Program-made: the position numbers and the translations under genes
The notes under the pieces: model-generated
Database searches by the model: none
Seen by the model: only the letters and a program-made list of their open reading frames with translations
What the model was told of the DNA's origin: nothing
Origin: Zerene cesonia
Taxonomy: Eukaryota; Arthropoda; Insecta; Lepidoptera; Pieridae
Assembly: GCF_012273895.1 (NCBI RefSeq)
Contig: NC_052129.1
Span: 1,426,001-1,490,000, forward strand
Length of the DNA: 64,000 nucleotides
Reading direction: 5' to 3'
Shown: in pieces, positions 24,919 to 36,900 of the stretch
How positions within the stretch are numbered: position 1 is the stretch's first letter
Layout: the number at the start of each line of letters is the position of its first letter

Positions 24919-24995
24919 TCTTTGGATAAAAACGTTTATCGATGCTAAATCCTTTATGATTATTATTTTGATTATTAATATATGTTTATTTCTGT
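24919..24995 (+). repeat. 77-base inverted copy at the left edge of gap 2
   Basis: Exact reverse complement of 19479-19555. It ends at the first N of gap 2. Confidence 0.9.
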
Positions 24996-25995
24996 NNNNN
25001 NNNNNNNNNNNNNNNNNNNNNNNNNNNNNNNNNNNNNNNNNNNNNNNNNNNNNNNNNNNNNNNNNNNNNNNNNNNNNNNNNNNNNNNNNNNNNNNNNNNN
25101 NNNNNNNNNNNNNNNNNNNNNNNNNNNNNNNNNNNNNNNNNNNNNNNNNNNNNNNNNNNNNNNNNNNNNNNNNNNNNNNNNNNNNNNNNNNNNNNNNNNN
25201 NNNNNNNNNNNNNNNNNNNNNNNNNNNNNNNNNNNNNNNNNNNNNNNNNNNNNNNNNNNNNNNNNNNNNNNNNNNNNNNNNNNNNNNNNNNNNNNNNNNN
25301 NNNNNNNNNNNNNNNNNNNNNNNNNNNNNNNNNNNNNNNNNNNNNNNNNNNNNNNNNNNNNNNNNNNNNNNNNNNNNNNNNNNNNNNNNNNNNNNNNNNN
25401 NNNNNNNNNNNNNNNNNNNNNNNNNNNNNNNNNNNNNNNNNNNNNNNNNNNNNNNNNNNNNNNNNNNNNNNNNNNNNNNNNNNNNNNNNNNNNNNNNNNN
25501 NNNNNNNNNNNNNNNNNNNNNNNNNNNNNNNNNNNNNNNNNNNNNNNNNNNNNNNNNNNNNNNNNNNNNNNNNNNNNNNNNNNNNNNNNNNNNNNNNNNN
25601 NNNNNNNNNNNNNNNNNNNNNNNNNNNNNNNNNNNNNNNNNNNNNNNNNNNNNNNNNNNNNNNNNNNNNNNNNNNNNNNNNNNNNNNNNNNNNNNNNNNN
25701 NNNNNNNNNNNNNNNNNNNNNNNNNNNNNNNNNNNNNNNNNNNNNNNNNNNNNNNNNNNNNNNNNNNNNNNNNNNNNNNNNNNNNNNNNNNNNNNNNNNN
25801 NNNNNNNNNNNNNNNNNNNNNNNNNNNNNNNNNNNNNNNNNNNNNNNNNNNNNNNNNNNNNNNNNNNNNNNNNNNNNNNNNNNNNNNNNNNNNNNNNNNN
25901 NNNNNNNNNNNNNNNNNNNNNNNNNNNNNNNNNNNNNNNNNNNNNNNNNNNNNNNNNNNNNNNNNNNNNNNNNNNNNNNNNNNNNNNNNNNNNNN
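24996..25995. other. Assembly gap, 1,000 Ns
   Basis: A run of exactly 1,000 unknown bases. Any open frame drawn across it is meaningless. Confidence 0.99.
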
Positions 25996-26073
25996 ACGTA
26001 AATCTTTGATTGCCTCAACCTGCCGCCTCGATCCAATGACCATATATTTGGACTTATTAGGGTTTAATACCAA
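25996..26073 (-). pseudogene. LINE reverse-transcriptase fragment cut by gap 2
   Basis: The minus strand encodes LNPNKSKYMVIGSRRQ, a segment typical of the RT domain of Jockey/R1-like non-LTR retrotransposons, where an LN..K..Y..IGS motif follows the catalytic core. The frame is closed just upstream by a stop on the minus strand and runs into the gap on the other side. It is the visible remnant of a larger LINE probably hidden in the gap. Confidence 0.6.
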
Positions 26074-26219
26074 AAAAATTTTCTACATTCTTTGTAATTA
26101 ATCGTGTATATGACCGGAATTCTTAGAAAATTTTTACAAATATGTCATGGATTAGATATATTAAACAATTTCCTTGTTATTACCACTTCAGAAGGAATTA
26201 ATGAATCTTGATGGAATTT

Positions 26220-26530
26220 GAAAGCAGTGGTGGCTCAGTGGTGAGAACCTCGGACTTCAAAATCGATAAGCCGGGGTTCGAGACCGGGCGAGCGTGCAGG
26301 AAATAAATTGATTTTTCAATTTATCTGCGCATGTGGATAATATCACCACTGCTTAAACGGTGAAGGAAAACATCGTGAGGAAACCGGCATGTCCAAGAAT
26401 TAAAAGTTCGACGACATGTGACATCTGCCAACCCGCACTTGGCCAGCGTGGTGGATTATGGCCTGAACCCTCATAGGAGGCCTGTGTCCCAGCAGTGGGA
26501 ACATATATGGGCTGATGATGATGATGATGA
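26220..26530 (+). mobile_element. Full-length tRNA-derived SINE with target duplication
   Basis: It has an A-box (gtggctcagtggtga) and B-box (ggttcgagaccgg) near the 5' end, a conserved body (catcgtgaggaaaccggcat, ctcataggaggcctgtgtcc), and a (GAT)n tail. An 11-base perfect duplication, TGATGGAATTT, lies at 26209-26219 and 26531-26541. Other copies lie at 55626-55923, 36409-36678, 37719-37895 and 43821-44105. The intact duplication suggests a fairly recent insertion. Confidence 0.88.
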
Positions 26531-26734
26531 TGATGGAATTTACCGTTAAAATGAGATATTATCTTCTCATCTAGAATTGCGCATATGCTACCACCTCATA
26601 AAATTCTGAAGTTAATATTAAAATTTTCATGAAAAAACTAATTCAATAATGTATCTTTAATACCGATGTGGGTGTTGAAAGAAACTCGGACAAAAGTGAA
26701 AAATTATATTCAATAGTAATTCATTTATATACAT

Positions 26735-26937
26735 ACTAGCTGCGTGCCACGGTTTCACCCGCGTAAGTCCGTATTCCGTAAGAATATCGGGATAAAAAGT
26801 TGCATACATGTTATTCCGGTTGTCCAGCTGTCTACGTACCCAAATTTCATTGCAACCGGTTCAGTTGTTTTGCGTGAAAGAGCAACAATCACACACACAT
26901 CCTTACAGACTTTCGCATTTATAATATTAGTAGGATA
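26735..26937 (-). mobile_element. Lep1-type Helitron-like element
   Basis: It runs from actagctgcgtgccacgg to tttataatattagtaggata. The first motif has lost part of its GC palindrome (tgccacgg instead of ccccgcgg). Confidence 0.85.
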
Positions 26938-26989
26938 GGCTAGGATTTTTTTGTCAGCATCTAATTCCAACGAAATAAAGATTTTTCTT

Positions 26990-27120
26990 TATCAACCGAT
27001 TAAAGAACCAATTTTATTGTATTTTTTGCCCTCGTTTCAGAACTTTCGAATGGGTGAATCGATTAGACGGTTTTTTTTCATAATGTGGTCCCATTTATAG
27101 TTGTAGTTCTGAAAATTTGT
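26990..27120 (-). repeat. Interspersed repeat, family I copy
   Basis: It contains caaccgatt, a gggtgaatcgatt phrase and tgtggtcccattt. Related copies are at 28918-29065, 48725-48870 and 54955-55075. They are non-coding and diverged. Confidence 0.5.
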
Positions 27121-27124
27121 CTAG

Positions 27125-28915
27125 ATTTTTCTTTAAAATCGTTATCGTTACCTTTTACAATACAACCGATTCATGCTCATGATAACATATGTGAATCACC
27201 GTGTCACGAAATGTAATGGAATTTCAAACGCGTATGACGTAAAAAACATACATAAACAACCTAATTTAATGAGAAACAAATGAAACGTCTTTATTTCTGA
27301 TATTCAGTGAGCTGTTTCTAATAAATCAACACAAAAATAAAACACTTAGCGGAATATTAACTCGGCAACTCAAAGGGCCATTAGCTAGCAAAAAACAAAA
27401 GAAAATGGCGTATTCAAAATAAAACTACAAAAGAATTTATATAAATAAGCCTCACAATTAAGAGCCTAAATGTTAAACATGCTATATAATATCGTGTTTA
27501 TAACCCATGGTATTGATATACACATGATTTCAGGATGAATCTTTATTAATGTCAATTATATTCGCCAAATGTGTTTCTTAGCAGTCTAATTTCGTGAGGG
27601 CTATTTTGAAATTGTTTACATACTTGCAAGGTTGGGTGTGTAGATAGTTTTTGTGTTGTAATTAATTATACGTTGTGGGCACGAGAAGGTGTTTGGATTA
27701 TGTTAGGGTTTGGTGTGTAATTATGAGATGTGTATCATATATGTATCGGTGGCCTGGAAGAAATAGCTTATAGCCATAGGCCGTCAAGTGTATACAAAAT
27801 CCTTTGCTACAATTATAAAGCCTCGTATTCATAAATGATATATTTTGTATTGTTTGTGTATACAATGAGGAATTAATAAAAAATAAATATGTTCGTATTT
27901 ATTAACATAAATAGGTATATAACAGGTAATATAGGTGTGCCTTAATCACCGGTTGTTTCGAGCTTGTTTCGTACCAGCTAAATGCTGGAGCTGTTTCCGT
28001 TTGCCTTGTTCAAGCGAATGAAATCATGTATTAATATCAAATTTTTTTGGCAATAAATACATTTTCTTTCTTTTATTTTCTTCTTACATAAAAACTACGG
28101 GTTTAGGGGTTCAACCACCGCTCCCTGAAACATGAATTTTCCCGCCATTTACTATAGGTACCTATACTAATGAACGAGAAGTAGTTTCTAATGCACATTT
28201 GGAAATTTCTCTTTATTGTTAGGGCATCCAAGCGTAACTTGGCTCTTAAATATCTTGTGAAAATTCTTCTGTTCTAAAGTGTATTAATGCAAGTATTATA
28301 AAGTTAGTAGGAAGTATTATAAAGTAGTATTAGTAGGTAGTAGTATATAGTATTATAAAGTTAGTAGGTACTAAAGGATAGGCATCGATAATTTTGATAT
28401 TTTGACGAAGTTAAAGTACCTATCCGATCCCTAAGAATAGTCATATTTCGGCTACCACCGCAAGATACCCTTACAGTGGTAGCTGAAATGGACTAATAAT
28501 AATAAAGAAGCTATCATAGCCATTAACAGTAGGTACTTATCGTCATTAAACCTGGCAGTGACAATAAAAACTGTCAAGCGCAAACATCAAACTATAACGC
28601 AATAATGAAACGATCACGTTAAAAGCAATAAAATTCCAACGCCAATCCGATGGCCATTAATAAAACAACCGAAATGACTATATGATAGGACTATATCGTA
28701 AAATAGCTGTATCTCGTTCGAAACGTCACCGTTGTCATATAGTGTAATTCTAATTCGAGAGACGGTTGATGCCAACTATTTTTATGTTTTTTCTAAATAT
28801 TCAAAGTATAATAAACAAGCAGATTTATATTTTATAAGCGACAATCGGCTGGTGAAATGTTATGTCGATTCGCGTTACTCATCGCATTGTGGCGGTCCGA
28901 CTTAGACTATATTTA
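27125..28915. other. Gene-free intronic stretch
   Basis: No exons recognised. Around 28300-28380 the phrase agtattataaagt is repeated several times as a small local satellite. Confidence 0.5.
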
Positions 28916-28917
28916 AT

Positions 28918-29065
28918 TTTCAACCGACTTCAAAAAATGATGTTATAAAATTGACTGCATTTTTGTGTTTGATACCTCATAACTTGTTTCTGGGTGAACC
29001 GACTTTTTTATTCCTTTAATTTGAAAGTTGGTGCCTCCCATGTGATTCAATAGATCGAGTTTTAA
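28918..29065 (-). repeat. Interspersed repeat, family I copy
   Basis: It shares caaccgacttcaaaa, a ctgggtgaaccgac phrase and ggtgcctcccatgtg with the copies at 54955 and 26990. Confidence 0.5.
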
Positions 29066-29921
29066 AAATTTGTAGGTTTCGTTTTTTGTTGAAAATAATT
29101 TATCATATTATACATTTTTATACGGTATATAGTACCTATTGAATTCTTGGGTTAATTATTATAAATTTATTATGTATATACTTTTATTTGTGCCCTTGTT
29201 TAGAAACATATTTATTGTAATATATTATGTGCTGATACTCCTCCCAACTTTTAAAGTGTGATCAAACGACCACAATTTCCTATTAAACCAAAAATCGCGT
29301 CAATCACTGAGAATCTTATCTCATATAGATTATACTTATAACTTATATAGATATATTTAGGAGTTATCGAGCTAAAAAACATAAAAAATACTCGAATTGA
29401 GAGTCCATCATTATTGGGATCAAAAATTAGAGAAAACTTAGAAAAATCATTTCATTATCTATTTCTTTTCAGTATTTCAGTATTCTTAACTTAAGCAGTT
29501 CGCTAACAAAAATCAAATACGCTTCAAGAATCCACAGATAAAAGAATGAACCTAAAACGCTAATCCTTGGACCCATAACCTATTATTGTTCTTAATACAA
29601 TAACTATAAACATTGTTTAAAGCCGAGTGATATTTTATTTTTCTCAAATCTCGTGGTATTAGCCTTTAGACTGGCGAATATCTATTAAATAAATCTGCCA
29701 ACGCACAAGCTATGTATAACCGAGTTAATTCGCTGACGCAAGTTGTGTAATGTTCTTCACGACGGGAAATATAAAAGATGGATTGAATATTTGAACGCTT
29801 CGCTCTTGTTAACTTGTTCGGTAAACGGTTATATTGGTTAAATTCTGAGTGATTTAATAGATTATTAACATATTTATTATTAACACATGAATCTTCCTCT
29901 TGAATCGATCTATTACTAGAT

Positions 29922-29985
29922 TTAAGCTTAAATAGGGATAGAGAAAGCGAATTTGTTTTATGCTATGTAGTGATGAGGTAGGATT
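29922..29985 (+). repeat. Fragment of family C repeat
   Basis: Only the terminal part remains: gatagagaaagcgaatttg followed by ttttatgctatgtagtgatg, matching the ends of the copies at 2043 and 14589. Confidence 0.5.
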
Positions 29986-30599
29986 ATGAGTTGTATAAGG
30001 TCTATAATAAATAATGTTTTGTTTGAAAGCACTGCAAAAACTGCGCTATGAATTGCCGGTGTTTGGTTGTTTTAACGATTCTAAATAAATAGTTAATGAA
30101 TGAGGCTAAATCATGAAGCAAATGCTTGAGTTTTATTGGTTGGACTTGGAAGTTTTAATTCTATCAAATGTTTGCTTATAAACTAAGCTAACATCTTTGA
30201 TATGGAGCTAACCGTAGTTTTGGCCCTCGATTCGATGCCTGTGGACTTTTGTATTAAAATAAATATTTCGGTAGGGCAAGACGTAGAATAAGGCGTAGAA
30301 GCTTGTGTTCAACTATCATTGTCACATTAAAAGTGCACCTGATCCATATTTTTGAAGCGGAGAGTCAAACACAAAAATTTTTGCTAAGACTTTCCGATAA
30401 TATTTCATCACGTGTATTCGTTATAACCAGTGAACCAGATAACGGTTTTCATTGAAAAAACGTATCAAAAATCTATGCATAAAAAGTTTAACTAATCCCA
30501 AAGTTTGCATATACTGGACAGATGATCATATTCAATGACTTCACAAATACAAACGTATAAAAAAGATAGATCGCAACCGCTCCAAGATCCGTTACGTAG

Positions 30600-30676
30600 C
30601 ACCAACTCATACAATATACACATACCATGACACACACTAATCTTATAAATTTCAAGTGGTGATTTAATTTAAATCA
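30600..30676 (+). promoter_or_regulatory. Putative promoter/5' leader of the short filamin isoform
   Basis: The ATG at 30677 is preceded by an in-frame TAA at 30665, so translation must start at or after this point. A TATAAA at 30644-30649 lies about 30 bases before the ATG. If that were the TATA box the leader would be almost nil, so transcription may start further upstream or the leader may be spliced at the AG near 30654. The promoter itself is not resolved. Confidence 0.3.
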
Positions 30677-30914
30677 ATGGCTTTAATGGGACTTTGGAAC
30701 ACACTCGTTGGTGCCAACGAAAAGGAATATAACTGGAATGAAGTAGCTACGTTGTATTTAGACACACGTAAGAAGTATTTTTCGGTGTCCGAGATTGATA
30801 AGGAAGCAGTGCCAATCGTGTTCTCTGAGTCCCATAAAATTGGGTTCAACAAAACGGGCTTCGGATATACGCCCATTAACTTCGTCTCCATTTTCCACAT
30901 TGATAGTAGAAAAG
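30677..30914 (+). CDS. cher: Filamin exon S1: start of the short isoform
   Basis: It encodes residues 1-79 plus one base of codon 80. The ATG is chosen because an in-frame TAA lies 12 bases upstream and the frame is then open to the AAAG|GTTTGT donor. Most of the peptide (starting MALMGLWNTLVGANEKEYNW) matches no domain I know. Its last 25 residues (TPINFVSIFHIDSRK) have the alternating hydrophobic pattern of a filamin A strand and run directly into AEVKMPSG of the next exon, as vertebrate hinge 1 runs into EVHMPSG. It is probably a first exon alternative to 8949-9061. A second in-frame Met at codon 4 could also be used. Confidence 0.8.
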
Positions 30915-33900
30915 GTTTGTTATAATGCATTTGGTTTTAATGATTAAATTGTTGTTTGTTTCGCGGTTTTTGGATTCTTGATTGTTTCTGAACTGCAGTT
31001 AGCTTTGCTCAAGTCATTATATATCGCATTCTACAACTGTTTTATTTAACTTCTATAAATTTATTGTACAACGCAAAGTTTATCTAAATGTTCGATCTAT
31101 TTGTATATAACGTGAGATATAATGAAAAAGGTATTAAGCAAATCAAAGAAGGTGTCTTCTAGTTATTAAATTTTTCTTTGGGGTCTCTATACTTGCTTAC
31201 TTCTTATTACTTCTTGGAGGAAGTAATTTTTTTAATTTCTTACTTTTGTATAAGGTAACGAAAATCATTTAGTTATTATAAAGCTTAGGTAAAAAACGAA
31301 AATACTCCATCCGTGGTATAAACTAATGTAAAAAGGCCTATTCTAATTTTGAAATGCAAATTCTAGAATCCGAAATTTGAAATTTAATTTAAATCTCAAA
31401 TTGTAGCGGAAGTGAAAATGCCAAGCGGTAACATCGACCAGCCCACGATCGAGGACAACAGAGATGGAACCGTCAGCATCAAGTACGAGCCACGTGAGGA
31501 GGGGGTCCACGAGCTCTATGTCAAGTACAATGGGGAGCATGTGCAAGGTAATACTGCTTAGCTGTATTGTCTCTGGTCTTTAAGGAAGTTTATACTATTT
31601 AGTTAATACAAAAGATGCACTTGAAGCAGAATTGTCTGTAAATTCTGGCAACTCTGTTAATTGCTTTTAATTTGATAAGGTAGATATGCCTTATGCTGCA
31701 GAAAGATGATTTTTTAAGTTAATCTTTTTATTTTACTCAAAATCTTTCCTTTTTCTTTCCTTTATTTGCAAAATCTATGCGACGGTTTTAAAATATACAC
31801 ATGGATACAACTTCATAATAATTTTGGTTATAAAAATATGTCTTGGGTATCCCCACCGCTAATGAAATTCCTCTTCTTTGTTTTTAAATCACAAAATATC
31901 CAAACAATTTCACGAAACAATTAACCTATCTTTATTATTAACCTATCTTCTCTAGGTTCCCCCTACAAGTTCCACGTGGACTCCATCCCCTCGGGATACG
32001 TGACTGCATACGGCCCTGGTCTCATCAGCGGTGTGAGCGGTGAACCCAGCCAGTTCACCATCAGCACCAAGGGAGCTGGCTCTGGTGGTCTTTCGCTTGC
32101 TGTGGAAGGGCCTAGTAAAGCTGAGGTAAGCTAGAGAATCAGTCCATGCTTTTAAATTTTGGATAAAATATAATTTCATATTGAATTAACATTGTACTCT
32201 TGTATATGTGTTCTTAATAATTTCTATATGTACTCTTAGTAAGGCCTAGTGAACAGTTAGTTAAAATAAATATATATTGACTGATTTTGGTGATGTTTTT
32301 TCGAGACATTTTTGTAATACTAATCTCAATTTTGTTATCTTCCAGATCACCTGTCACGACAATAAAGATGGTACAGTGGCTGTATCTTTCCTGCCAACTG
32401 CGCCTGGTGAATACAAGGTGTCGGTCAGGTTTGGAGACAAGCATATCAAGGGATCACCGTTTATGACCAAGGTAAAATTATTAAGGATTCTTTGTTTTGT
32501 ATTGCAATACTTATGTCGATGGGTGTATAATAAATACGTTTTAGGTTTGTCTGTATAAAGTCTATTTTAGTACAAAAGTGCTATGAATATTAAGAAGTCC
32601 AATTAAATTTTTAAATTTTATTGTATTCCAGGTGACAGGCGAAGGTCGTAAGAGGAACCAGATCTCCGTCGGCAGCTGCAGTGAAGTCACGCTTCCTGGA
32701 AAGATCAGTGACAATGACATTAGGAGTCTTAATGCTTCCATCCAGGTAAGGCCAATTATATGGTGGGGTATGGGACTGAATTGTACATAGACAACTTATA
32801 CACTGTAATTAAATGATCGCCTCTTACATTAAATGTATGCACGTAAAACCACCGTGTTTCGGGTTCGATTCCCGTTGTGGTTTAATAAAAAAAGCTTCGC
32901 TCTGTATATGGACAAATGCAATTCAAATCCCATTAAAACATCCTACTAATATTATAAATGCGAAAGTTTGTAAGGATGTGTGTGTGTTTGTTACCCTTTC
33001 TCGCAAAAGCTACTGAACCGATTGCAATGAAATTTGGTACGTAGACAGCTGGACAACTGGAATAACAAATAGGCAACTTTTTATCCCAATATTTCTACCG
33101 GATACGGACTGACGCGGGTGAAACCGCGGGGCGCAGCTAGTTAATAATATAAATTAAAGTTTTTTTACAGAAAATGCAAAATAACATTCACCGTTATTGT
33201 GTCACCAGGCTCCATCAGGTCTGGAGGAGCCGTGCTTCCTCAAACGGCTCCCATCAGGCAACATCGGCATCAGCTTCACTCCCCGGGAGGCAGGCCAGCA
33301 CATCGTGTCCGTCAAGAAGATGGGTGTGCACATCCAGAACTCCCCGTTCACCATCACCGTGCAAGAGCAGGAAGTTGGTGACGCTAAGAAAGTCAAGGTA
33401 TCAATTAAATATATTAATGATGAGATTTCTTATAGTTAAATAGTTTACTTCATTCTACTATCCTACCAATATTACAAATGCGAAAGTTTGTAAGGATGTG
33501 TGTGTTTGTTGCTCTTTCACGCAAAAACTACTGAACCGATTGCAATGAAATTTGGTACGTAGACAGCTTAACAACTGGAATAACATATAGGCAACTTTTT
33601 ATCCCGATATTCCTACGCAATACGGACCTAAGCGGGTGAAACCGCGGGGCGCAGCTAGTAAAAAATAAGCAAATATGCAGACCCTGATTGTCGAACTAGT
33701 TAGTTTACTCTCTCTCTCGAAGGTCAGTTTCTTCCCAATATTTTTTATCCATATAAATATTTCTATCAGCACGATATCGCATACATATAGTTTTCAAAAA
33801 CAAAAAGAGACCCTTGAAGAATTTAAGTTTCGAACCACAGATCGCTTCACCTTCAATTATTTATGGGTATACAACCCGCCACATGATAGTGATAATTTAA

Positions 33901-36900
33901 AAATAATGAACAGTTATTGGAATTCATCTGGAAATATATTAAACTAGCGGTCCGCCCCGGGCTTCGCCCGTGGTACATATGCATAGTCTAATGCCTGCTT
34001 CAATAAATGGGCTATCTCAAACTGAAAGAATTTTTCAAAACGGACCAGTAGTTCCTGAGATTAACGCGTTGAAACAAACAAACTAACTCTTTAGCCTTAT
34101 ATCATTTGTATAGAGATATTTGAACAATTAACTTATTTAACAGAGCTCTATAATGGCTTTTACCGGAATTGCTAAATTCTTATCAATTTTTGTCTAGTGC
34201 ATTAATGTTATGGTTATACAGGTACATTTAAAAAACAAACCCAATACATATTATTTATCTGTGGTAACATGTTCGTCAGGTCTCTGGTAGCGCTTTGAAG
34301 GAGGGCAAAACCCAGGGGGAAAACACCTTCACGGTGGACACCAGGAACGCTGGTTATGGTGGTCTCTCACTATCTATTGAAGGTAAGTAATATAAATCCT
34401 AAAGTTTGTTTTAACAAATACGATTTAATGTAGCTTGAACATACGGTGTAAAAAAGTATATCACTACATAGTATAAAACAAATTCGCTGTCTCTGCTCCT
34501 GTGTCCCTATGTATACTTAAATCTTTAAAACTGCGCAACGGATTTTGATGCGGAGTTTTTTAATAAATAGATTGGTTTAAGAGGAAGGTGCATATGTAAA
34601 ATATCTATTGAACTGCTCCAAATTTAGCGCGTGGGAAGCCGCGGACAAAACCTAGTATTACGATAATACATTTTATACAATTGTCATTGTTTTTAATCTC
34701 AAATGTAAAAGAAATAACTATATTAACCTTTCTTTGAATTAAAGATTATTCCCAATTCGTCGTTATTAATTTATGTTAATTTCTATTTATATTAAGATTT
34801 ATATAATGGAGTATGTGTCTAAACCAAGTTAGTCTTTAGTTTACAATACAATAAATAATAAATAGTAAATATTAATGTATGTGTAAAGTCGAATCAAAAG
34901 CTCATCTAAATCGAGACTATATGACTAATGTTTAAGTTTGAGTTTGAGTTTAACTCAAACTCTTTCTCATACAAAAACTTATTTGCTGTATGCCCTATGA
35001 CGAAACAAAAGGGCATCAAAATAGCGTCTCGGTGACTAAATATTTGAATTTGAGTTTGAGTTTAACTCAAAGTCTTTACTCAGGCCCGAGCAAAGCTGAG
35101 ATTCAGTGCGCTGACAGCAAAGATGGCGTGCTGGCCATCAGCTACAAACCTACTGAACCGGGCTACTATATCGTGAACCTTAAGTTCGCTGACCATCATG
35201 TGGAAGGATCGCCATTCACTGTCAAGGTAATTTAGTCTTTAACTAGTAAATACAGGTGATTTGCTACATGTGAAAACAGTATTTAGACTTAGCTACTTAG
35301 GGTCTATTTTTCAATCCTCGGCTATTATTGTCTTTTGAAAGAATTAATAATATAAAAATATTTACTGTAGAATGTCAAATAGATGACAATTTACATATTA
35401 TTTTAAATTGTTGTTTTATAAGAATAGAATATAGAAGAAAATGTCAAAATCTCTCCTTAGTTTTCCCTTTAAACATTTTTCTGGTAGTGAAAGTTGATGT
35501 TGGTTCAGACTTAAATGGATATGTAATAAAATATAATAGTTTAAAAAAACTATAAAACACGCTTTAACAAAAATCATATTTTGCAAATTGAAAACTGGAA
35601 TAATTTTATCAAATTAGTGTATTGTCATCGGTCCTCAATAAATCTACAAAGTTTGAACGAAATCTGGCCGTTTAAAGTGGGTCAAAATCGCGCCCAAAGA
35701 AGTCAGTTACAAACAAACAAACATACAAACAAACAAACAAACATACAAACAAACATACAGGTGAAGCTAATAAAAGCGTGTAAAAAGACAAGCAGTTTCA
35801 CAAGACAAAGTCTTTAATTAAAGTAATAACAGTATCAAAATTGAGTTTTTTTACATTGTTTACATATACACTTCAATTTATAAACACCAACAGGTTATAA
35901 TAAATCTTTTTTATGAACAAAGGAATAAATGTAAATAATAAAAGTAAGTTTATGTATAAGTTTCACTCCATCAGCTCCCGAATTATCTATTACAATTATA
36001 AAATTTTTCTTTTAATTATAAAACTTTGTCTCGACAATACTAAAGATAAAAATATCAAACTTGTAGCATTTCTAGAACATACTTTATTATGTTTCCTTTC
36101 CCGAGTATTAGCTTTCACTAAATTAATAAACCTGGTCCTTCGGAAAACTAACGTGCGGACACAGATCCAACACGCAGAGGTCATTAAGTATTTAAATATG
36201 TTATGGGCCTTACTATTATAATTATTTGTATATAAACATTATTTTATAACAACCTAGGTGTCCGGAGAAGGCAGTAACCGCCAGCGGGAGAAGATCCAGC
36301 GGCAGCGCGACCCCGCGCCCCTCACTGAAGTTGGCACTAACTGCAAGCTTACATTCAAAATGCCTGGTAAGAAGGGTCCTTACTACGCTTCATTTTATTT
36401 GTAAAATTGTCATCATCATCATCATCAGCCCATATATGCCATCATTCCACTGCTGGGGCACAGGCCTCCTATGAGGGTTCAGGCCATAATCCACCACATG
36501 ATGTCACATGTCGTCGAACTTTTTTGATTCTCGGACATGCCGGTTTCCTCACGATGTTTTTCTTCACTGTTTTAAGCAGTGGTGATGTTATCTACATGCG
36601 CAGATAAATTGAAAAATCAATTTATTTCCTGCACGCTCGCCCGGTCTCAAACCCGAACTTATCGATTTTAATATTAAAGTAAAATTTAAACACACTTAAT
36701 TCTTTTTTTTATAGATATGTGCACTTTGACTCTGTGTCTATAATTAATGTTACATTAGTATGTTTAGTATGATTTAATTTTGACTTGCTTCAAGTCTATA
36801 TATTAATATATATACTAGCTACGACCCGCGGTTTCACCCGCGTGAGTCCGTATCCCGTAGGAATATAGTTGCCTATATGTTATTCCAGTTGTCCAGCTAT

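Noticed and set aside
24835..26101. Long open frames of 340-410 codons on both strands
   Set aside because: They are almost entirely unknown bases from the assembly gap; only the RT-like peptide at the edge is real sequence.
35705..35760. Regularly spaced short repeats, considered as a CRISPR-like array
   Set aside because: The units are simple AAAC/catac microsatellite steps without unique spacers, in an animal genome.
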